A DNA stretch of 64,000 bases from Thalassia testudinum (lineage: Eukaryota > Streptophyta > Magnoliopsida > Alismatales > Hydrocharitaceae). The stretch spans positions 8,768,501 through 8,832,500 of the forward strand of contig JAZHRO010000012.1 in assembly GCA_037157565.1 (NCBI GenBank). The letters run 5' to 3'. Positions 56,801 through 64,000 of the stretch are shown here, one piece after another (the stretch's first letter is position 1; every line of letters begins with the position of its first letter). A program made the translations under genes and the position numbers. The notes under the pieces are model-generated. The model made no database searches, was not told the DNA's origin, and saw only the letters and a list, made by a program, of their open reading frames with translations.

Positions 56801-58293
56801 TGTGCGATAATGACATTATAATGGGCTTGGGAGCATTGCATGCATATTACATGAACTTTACATTTTAATTACTTAGAATGAATGTTTAATGACCATGTGC
56901 AAAAGTCTATTGTGAAATAGATCTTAGATGAGCGATCGGACCATACAGATGGATCCGGATCGACGAACAAAGTCCAACAAACTTGAAATCACTTCGATCC
57001 GACCTCCATAGCTCCCACAACAAGCTCGAGAAAGATCAACGGCCAGGGGGCAATGTGACATCCTTACAAGCCTCGGATGAAAAATCCAACCATACAAATG
57101 GATCCGGAGCGACGATCACAGTCTGGCAGCGTAGGAATCATCGTGATCCAAGCATCGTGGCATCTCCTACAGCAGAAAGAAGATGGACAGCCCAGATGGC
57201 CTCACGTGGCACCATCTAGGCCGCCCAACATCGGCCCTTCTTCATCGCATCATCCGCACCCTCTATTCTCAGCCATTGGATCTTGATCCAACAATTGAGG
57301 AGCCACCTCCATCGCACGCTTGAGGCAACTGCAGATCCTTCTTTGTGCAAGATCAACCATTGGATCAACATCCAACGGTTGCCATCGCTCCAGTGCTTTG
57401 ACATCTTCACGACCATTCACACAGATGGCTCGTTGGTTGCAACTCCAGTCTACATGCACCTGGCGAGGGATTGAATCCCGCTTTGCCTCCATCGCATGCC
57501 AATTGAAATTGGACCGTTTGATCGGGCGAGACGAGCACCATCCAGCCATCCGCGCGAAACGCGCACAATCACGTGCTCGAATACGCCCAATCCAACATGC
57601 GTGAGGTGCAATTTGAGACAGCAGGCGAAGTTTGATTTCAGTCGTCTGATCGAACGCGGATTGCATGGCAACTATGCGTGCATTGAAGGCGTGAAGACAG
57701 GGGCAAGGGCGGCAGATGCGGTTGGTCTTTAGTGACATTTTGAATGTCTCTATTGACCCAATGACGAATTTGAGCCCTTTCCTCAACTATAAAAAGGGCC
57801 ATTCCCCTCCCATTTGCATTAATCATCCACCCAAGAGATACTACCACCTTCTAGAGCTCCAAGCAAGGTCTTAAAGTCGCTGAGCCGCCGATGGAAGCTC
57901 CTCCACCACCGTAGCAGCCTCGATGCCATCTTCTTCCTTATCTTTTGATTTTATGTGATAGTGCAGTATATGTTTTTCATTTGAAGCATTCATCTATATT
58001 TTGTTCATCATAACATTTAATAATTAATAGAATACATCTTTGATATATTATTCGCACCATGATTCTCTAACCTTATTCCTGCTCTCTTTCTATCTCTCTC
58101 TTTCTTGTTCTCTCCTTTTGCAAGCGAATCAAAAGCGATATTTTTGTGACACGAAAGTGATTAACGAATTCAATACTTTGCCTCCTTATGTTCGACACTC
58201 GGACCAACATCTAATTATTTTTCTACGTAAAATTGACGTTGTAAAACTCGCTACAACTAATGGTTTTTACGCAAATGCATCCGACGAACGTCA
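56800..58293 (+). repeat. Family-A LTR (5' LTR of a non-autonomous element, left end uncertain)
   Basis: It resembles the LTR at 32,160-33,890 in order: 'ccatacagatggatccgg', the GC-rich block with 'ggatcttgatcc', 'ggtctttagtgac', a TATA box at 57,788-57,796, and 'ttgcctccttatgttcgacactcgg' at 58,168. It ends GAACGTCA just before a primer site. A segment around 56,930 is repeated about 144 bases later at 57,074. The exact start is not resolved. Frames between 57,250 and 57,786 are LTR shadows. Confidence 0.65.
57788..57796 (+). promoter_or_regulatory. TATA box of family-A LTR
   Basis: TATAAAAAG before the pyrimidine-rich transcribed part, as in copies A3 and A4. Confidence 0.55.
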
Positions 58294-58298
58294 GTGTT

Positions 58299-58316
58299 TG
58301 GCACCATTTCCAGGGA
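58299..58316 (+). other. Primer binding site, tRNA-Asp type
   Basis: TGGCACCATTTCCAGGGA agrees at 14 of 18 positions with the complement of the 3' end of plant tRNA-Asp(GUC), recalled as TGGCGCCGTTGCCGGGGA. Three of the four changes are G to A. It marks the start of internal element DNA. Confidence 0.75.
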
Positions 58317-59452
58317 GGCAGTGGATCTCTTATTCTCTTTCATTTTCTTGGTCATTATTTATACTTGTGTTATCTAACTTTCTCTTCACTCTCTTCTTGT
58401 GGTTGCAGGAACCTTGTGCATCAGCAACGGGAGGAGAACGAGTCAGATTGGATCGAAAGGAAGTGCAAGAAGAAGATCGCCATCGACCCGAAGGCTTGAT
58501 CTTGTCTTCCCACAATCCAAAGGTAACTTTCCATCCTTAGACCAAGAAATGGTGGTGTTATAAAAAAACTCTCTTTTGTTTGACGAAGAAAAATACAACC
58601 ACTAAGTCTTCAACCCATTAACTTTGAAAAAAAATCATTTTTTAGACTCAGGTTGAGGACATGATTAAAGGACCCTCTACACCTCTAAAAATTTTGAAAA
58701 AAATCTCACAGGTGCACTTTCTAGTAAGAAAATTCCCCTTCAAATTTCAGAGCCAAACTCCTTGTGGTTTGGCCGTGAGAAATTCACTACTAGAAGTGCG
58801 CAAGGTTATCCTAAGTTCTGGAGATCTATAGAGTGCTCTTACTGCTGCGAACTCCAAGCAGCTCGGATTTGTGAAAAATTTGTATTTCTAGAAAGATATT
58901 GAAATTTTCTACACTTCATTTGAAGAACACTTTTGCATTTAAAATTGATTAATGCTTATTCTAATCAAGGTATTAAACTTGTGCACTGATCTAGAGGTTT
59001 TGGATAGATTGACCCCCTCTTGGAAAAACATGAATTTGGGTAGTCTACTATCCTCAAAAAATTCTAAAATTAATTTCGTTGAAAAGCTCATTCAATTTTG
59101 GTCAGGATAGGATCATTGGTTGCTTTGATTGGACCACTCTTGACAAAATCTTATAAAAGATTCATTGAATAGAGCTGCACACCCTAAGATCTTCTACATT
59201 AGGGAGTTTTGATTTTATATGGTCACACGAAAGGCCTTAAAGAAAATCAATTTTCAGCAACTGTGTGCCTATACATTTGTGCTGTTCTTGAAGGTGTAAA
59301 CAAGTGAGAACTTTAAAAGCTGTTAAAGCAAGATTTAAATCCTAGAATCATGCATCTTAATCTTGCTTGTGAAGGAACATTTATTTTGGCCTTGGGTCCT
59401 TACACCCAATTGTGCACACTTAATTCGCTCATCTCTCTACTTCTTCCAAACC
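58317..59452 (+). other. Internal leader of a non-autonomous LTR element
   Basis: No coding frame is convincing between the primer site and the ATG at 59,453. TTGTGGTTGCAG at about 58,400 resembles a splice acceptor, so a spliced leader is possible. Confidence 0.4.
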
Positions 59453-61296
59453 ATGGATTTCAATGCCTATCCTTCATTTCCAAACTATCCCCAACATGAT
59501 TTGTTTGCTAACCCAAGTGGGTTGTATCCACAATTTACTTAGGATTACCAACCACCTAGTCGGGGACTTAATCCAGGACCTCAATACCCAAAGTACCTCC
59601 CTTATCCCAACTATCCAAATTTTACTCAACATGCATCAACTTCCTATTGGGATACTTCCAACCCACTTACTCAGGGGTATGATCCAAACCTTGAGGATCC
59701 TTACCTTGATTCTCCTTTTGATGGCTCTTCTTTTAGGTCCCACCCACCCACTAATCAATTTGATAGGACCTACAGTCTAGGAGAACACCAAGACCCTTAC
59801 CCTTCCCAGGACCATAACCAAGATAGGTCATCTAAATTCAAGGATCTCTCCTACTTGACTTATGGATTGGAAGGAATTCTAGAAAAGTGGAAATCAAAGG
59901 ATGATCATAAACCTAGGCAAATCAAGAATGATCAAACTTTGATTTAGACCCCTGATGAAGAATCCGACTAGGAGGACTTAGAACCAATAGAAAATGGTTC
60001 CACCCAAGAATTGGACTCCGAAAATGATAGAATAGAGGACCCACCCAATAACTTAAACCCCAGTACGGACTCTAATCCACATCCTCAACCATACCCTCCT
60101 AACCTTGATTTAAATGCTAAGGAGGAAATCCAAGGGAAACCTTATGACACTCAGTTAATTCTTGATAGCCTTCAGTTGGAGTTATATAAATAGAATCAAG
60201 AATTGATTGAGGGGAAACAAGCCATGATGGATATGTTCCAACAATTGGATGAAGAGGGTCAACAGAAAGTGTTGAAAGAAACTTCTTTCTTAGAGACAAT
60301 TGAACATGGCCCTGTGATAATTGACTGGACCACACCTAGTTGCTCAAAATTGGTGCAGTGCACTATCAACACTTCCCCAATGTTGGAAGCATTGAGGATC
60401 CTTTGGAATGCAAATAGGTAGAAAATGAGGATAAATCTAAAAAGTTGAATGATAAGATTGGAGTCGATGTCCCGGAATTGAATGATAATAATTTAGTAGT
60501 AGGGACATTAAGATTTGGGGATGGAGAATCTGACTCTGAACACCTTGATTATAAAATACTTAGAGACCCCATCATGGATTTAAAGGAAAGGCAATGGGAA
60601 GAACTGGAGCATGAAATGAATGATGAAATTAGCTCCATCACAAGTCCTTCCTTGATGATTGAATATGATTTGGAGGAGATGACCATGATTTCAGGTTCCA
60701 ATGGTTATGACGAATTAAACAAAGAAATCATGATTGAGGATGGAGAGGATTTTCACTTTGACCCACTTGAATCAATCATGATTCATCAAACACATTCTTT
60801 TGTAGCTAACCCAAGTGTTAAAGGTGTTAATGCAACCAATGTGGAGTTGGCTAAACCTTTGGATTCCAAACTTCCAGAAGAAGAAGAGAACATTTTTTTG
60901 AAATCAAGTTTTTGGATGGATACAGAAATGACTCCACTTGAGGACAACAAAATCAAAGAAGGAACTATTGACTTTCGGGATCTTGAGTTGATCAAGCCAC
61001 CGACCTTTTATCAGGACCCCTATGACCTTTATGACTTAGATTTAGGGAGAAATAAAAACCCTATGCTTCATCATCACCTTGAACCTAATTTTCTAAGGAC
61101 AACGACTAGTTCTTCTAAGAATCTAAATGTTCGACATTATAGATTAGGGTTACATCCATCCAAGCAAACATCTGGTCTGCATGCCCAAAGGAAAAGAGAC
61201 AAATGGACTAAGACATGCATGACCGATGACTTTCTGAGTTCTTGTCCCTTAGGGATGGGACTCTACCATAATCTAGTCCTCATCCGTGGACTTTAG
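59453..61296 (+). pseudogene. Unrecognised acidic protein of a non-autonomous LTR element
   Basis: I do not recognise a family. From ATG at 59,453 (MDFNAYPSFPNYPQHDLFAN) the N-terminal part is rich in Pro, Tyr, Asn and Gln. An acidic middle follows (DEESD, ENGSTQELDSENDR), then a helical, Gln-rich part (MMDMFQQLDEEGQQKVLKET) and SPMLEALRI. After a frameshift near 60,430 a 283-codon frame continues, rich in Asp and Glu, with PLDSKLPEEEENIFLKSSFW, and ends in a basic segment (KRDKWTK). In-frame stops are all TAG (59,540, 59,945, 59,969, 60,191, 60,419). No zinc knuckle, protease, RT or integrase motif is visible. Position after a primer site suggests a structural, gag-like or accessory role, but that is inference. 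Confidence 0.6.
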
Positions 61297-61796
61297 ACTC
61301 TGGGTCTGGCTGATTTTGTTTTCACCTTCTTGACCCAGACCATTCTAGTAATTGATCCTTTGTTGTCTTTGTACTATGGCCAGCTGAAGGCACTAAACTC
61401 AGAGCTTCCTGGGAGGCAACCCAGAGGTTTCAAGCTAACCAGATTCATGATTACAACTCAGGTGATTTTTTTCCCTACTCCCTTGCATACATTTATTTTT
61501 CCAATGAGGACATTGTCCAACTTAGGCATGGGGGGGGTGGTAATTCATAGGATCTGAGTACAAAATTGTCAGCTTGAACTAATTTTATTTCTTTTTACTA
61601 AAAAAAAACTTAAAATTCGGAAAAGAAAACTTAGGTATTAGAAGCGTGTCGACTTTAGGAAATGATACGTTAGGGACCTAATCACTAAGACCCTTCAGGT
61701 CCTTAGACTTAACTAGTCCGGGTGTCCACTAAAATGTTGATTTGGTCTCGAGTCCTCGCCACCTTATTGTATATTAATGTGGTCAATAAAGTAGGG
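61297..61796 (+). other. 3' non-coding part: CCCAG hairpin, GGACA hairpin and G-run
   Basis: CTGGG AGGCAA CCCAG at 61,409-61,424 is a small perfect stem-loop common in plant LTR elements. GGACA T TGTCC at 61,508-61,518 is followed by a run of eight G at 61,530-61,537, a likely polypurine tract. An LTR could start at 61,538 (TGGTAATTC) or later, at 61,797. Confidence 0.5.
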
Positions 61797-63757
61797 TGAT
61801 AAGTATACGACTTATCAACCCACCCTCTGATTTGGCAAGATTTCTAGTCTAAGCATCTACACACGTTTTGCACTCACTCATTGGCGGTTCTAATGGAAAT
61901 TGAGTAGCTATGGAACCTTCTAGGGTGGTATGGCTGGCAAGTTATCATGGGTAACAACCCATTAGCAGGTTGTCCAGAGCCCAGCCACAGGACCATTCTC
62001 TTTCACTACTGCCTTTAGGTAAATCTTAGATTAGAAAGCCACCTACTAAAAAAAAAAGAGAAAAGAAATAAAAAATAAGCCATAATTAGCCCATATTTGT
62101 GGGCTATTTAAGTATTTAAGTGCCCAGAAATTAAGCTAATTTTAACATTTAGATAGCATACATTAGGATGTAAATAAATTAATTCATATTTTTAGCTTAA
62201 TAGCATAATTCATGTGTGACATTCATATCTAAATGCATTTAGAATTAACTTAGAATTGCATGCATTTGATTAGTTAACCAATTAGGTGCATTACATACAT
62301 TGTTTTAATTAACATAGAAGTTAAGGAGTTATGCATAAATAATCCCAATTATTTTATTATTATTATTATTATTCTTTGGCAGGTAACTGCTCCGCTTCCT
62401 CCTCCTATGCCCATTCATTCCTCACAACTGCCAGCATTCACGAGGATCTGCTCCCGCCTCTTGTGATTTCAATTGTATTGGCTGCTGCTACAAGAGGGGG
62501 GAGGAGACGACTATGTTCGGTAGGCCTTCATCCCCTCTCCTCACTATGTAGAGAACTTGGTTTCTCATCTGCTTCACTACCATTGGCTTCAACCGCGGTG
62601 AAGCTTCACCATCTTGGGCGTGCGGGGTGACAGCCTGCACTGCCATCGCAAAGCTCTACATTGCAATCTCACTGTGCAACTGCCAGATCCTCTCCCCTGT
62701 CCACCTTCAACACCACCACAGCCATTGCATCTCTACGTTGCAACTCCATGCCCTGCACCTTCATCTCCCCTACTAGTTAAGATGTTCGGGAAGTTTCCCG
62801 GACGTCTGATGCACCCTCGCTGCACCTCCTCGCCCTTGGCTTACGCGCACATTTAAGCATGCTGCCAGCTCCGCACGTCCAACAGCAGCAGTACCCACCG
62901 CCTTCACGCCTCTCCATCCTTGCTGATGCCCTCGCCTTGCGCGCGTACAACACAAGCTCGCGCAGCTACTGCGTGTTCCACACCATTGTAGCAGCCAATG
63001 CCACCACCACCTTCATCCTCTCCTTCTTCAACCCCCCCTTCACCACCGTTCCCTACAACTCCAAAGAACTAAAAGCTACAACAGCCCTTCCATGCCATCC
63101 TGCCATGTCTGGTCACCTCAAGACCACGCTCCACCTTAGATCCATCAAGCATTGCCTTAACAGCTCGCCGACAACCTCCTGCCTCACGCGACAAGCTTTA
63201 TCAACACTTCACACTTTACCTGCAGCACCAGCTCGCCGCCGACCTCCGCTCCACCGTTCGACCATGTTTGATCATCCCAGTCAATACCGCCACTACCAAA
63301 GCGAAGACCTCGGCCCCACGTGCCTCCCCCGAGCTCCTAGTGTTAATGACCTCTCCTCCCTTTCGCATGAGCCGCCGCAAGCAATCCTCTGTTTTGACGT
63401 TAATTAAATTTTACATTCATTGCCATTGCTGACTATTTTGAATTTTTAGATAATAATATTCTATTCGGTTGATTTTATGAGCATATTCCTCTTATTATGC
63501 ATAAATGCAATATCAGCATGATAATGTCTTATTATCTCAATTGAAAAGCGATTTTGATTTGGTTTCTTGATGAAACTAATCGAGAACATTTGTTTTTATT
63601 CGGTGGGAGTTTAAATAGGCCATTGCCTCCCTATAGATATGACCCACTCATTTGTGAGTGGTTTATTTAATTAGTTTTGATTTCGTTATTCGCCACTCGA
63701 TTTCTAAAACTGCAACGATCTTGATTTACATTTTCAAAAACTAAAATAACGAGGTAA
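61797..63757 (+). repeat. LTR upstream of a second tRNA-Asp primer site (family D, start uncertain)
   Basis: It begins with TGATAAGT...ACTTATCA, an 8-bp perfect inverted repeat, if the start is 61,797. It includes the 240-base block shared with 31,204-31,440, an (ATT)n run at about 62,352-62,373, a pyrimidine- and CCA-rich part (62,400-63,400), and the box 'ttgcctccctatagatatgaccc' at 63,622. It is followed by a primer site, so it is a 5' LTR, or an LTR shared by two tandem elements. The frame 62,859-63,407 is a low-complexity LTR frame. Confidence 0.5.
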
Positions 63758-63762
63758 AAAAA

Positions 63763-63780
63763 TGGCGCCATTGCCAGGGA
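63763..63780 (+). other. Primer binding site, tRNA-Asp type
   Basis: TGGCGCCATTGCCAGGGA agrees at 16 of 18 positions with the complement of the 3' end of tRNA-Asp(GUC). Both differences are G to A. Internal element DNA begins here and runs out of the window. Confidence 0.85.
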
Positions 63781-64000
63781 GGCAACAAGCCTGTTAAACT
63801 CGGATTTATTTAATTATTTGTTCACATTTTATTTGAGGTATATTTCAATTCAATTATCTGTTTGGTGCGAGGTACGCGTATTTGGAGACGTCTTGTCACA
63901 CCAGCCTCAAAGATCAAGCGATCCTTGACATCGTCAGTGGAGTTGCAACACTGGGAGAAGGAGCATCACGCCTGCCTTAGCAATGCCTCGGTGGACCTTG
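63781..64000 (+). other. Start of internal element DNA, continues past window
   Basis: It follows the primer site with AGGCAACAAGCC. No gene start can be called before the window ends. Confidence 0.4.

Noticed and set aside
62859..63407. 182-codon open frame
   Set aside because: Pyrimidine- and CCA-rich LTR DNA directly before a primer binding site; the peptide is biased and without motifs.
1..64000. Defence system, CRISPR array, biosynthetic cluster or viral gene set
   Set aside because: The window is plant nuclear DNA made mainly of retrotransposons; no repeat-spacer array or such gene set is visible.

Overview
This is a repeat-dominated stretch of a flowering-plant nuclear genome. Supporting evidence: intron-split plant-type genes with GT/AG junctions, Ty3/gypsy and Ty1/copia LTR elements primed by plant-type tRNAs, and L1-type LINEs with a C-terminal RNase H domain. 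The species cannot be told from the sequence. I find no bacterial-type genes, no tRNA or rRNA genes and no CRISPR array. Almost every long reading frame is transposon-derived and broken; the rest are low-complexity LTR frames or shadows.

Layout. 1-2,301: an LTR (family B). 2,309-11,166: a Ty3/gypsy chromovirus-type element on the minus strand, with a 2.9-kb 5' LTR (8,253-11,166), a gag that has lost its capsid region, a pol read in one frame but cut by in-frame stops, and a truncated 3' LTR. 11,167-18,202: an LTR-like region with a PBS-like site, AT-rich internal DNA with a small LINE insertion (14,843-15,641), a hairpin plus polypurine tract, and a second family-B LTR. 18,203-20,275: a Ty1/copia integrase/RT remnant. 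20,276-23,200: low-complexity non-coding DNA. 23,201-26,820: a minus-strand LINE. 26,818-33,890: nested LTRs of families A and B, including an inverted LTR pair. 34,245-34,500: a copia RNase H tail. 35,850-36,237: first two exons of a SWEET sugar transporter. 36,847-41,397: a plus-strand LINE. 41,870-42,199: a foldback element. 42,200-49,790: a minus-strand LINE (L4) split by a near-full-length LINE of another lineage (L5, 44,263-49,340) with a 19-bp target duplication. 50,985-55,807: a decayed gene for aminodeoxychorismate (ADC) synthase whose intron carries a complete solo LTR (51,782-54,435) with a 5-bp target duplication. About 56,800 to the end: two related LTR elements with tRNA-Asp-type primer sites, one coding for an unrecognised protein.

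The only host genes I can support are the ADC synthase pseudogene (folate/p-aminobenzoate pathway) and the 5' end of a SWEET gene; neither is complete. The other sequences are a layered transposon record. Premature stops are mostly TAG or TGA, as expected if methylated CAG and CGA codons decayed by C-to-T change. The most unusual observations are the ADC synthase relic, the LINE family whose copies all lack the first RNase H aspartate and share a 3' hairpin, the ATGA overlap of ORF1 and ORF2 in two LINE lineages, the hairpin-plus-polypurine module before LTRs of two families, and the unrecognised acidic protein at 59,453-61,296.
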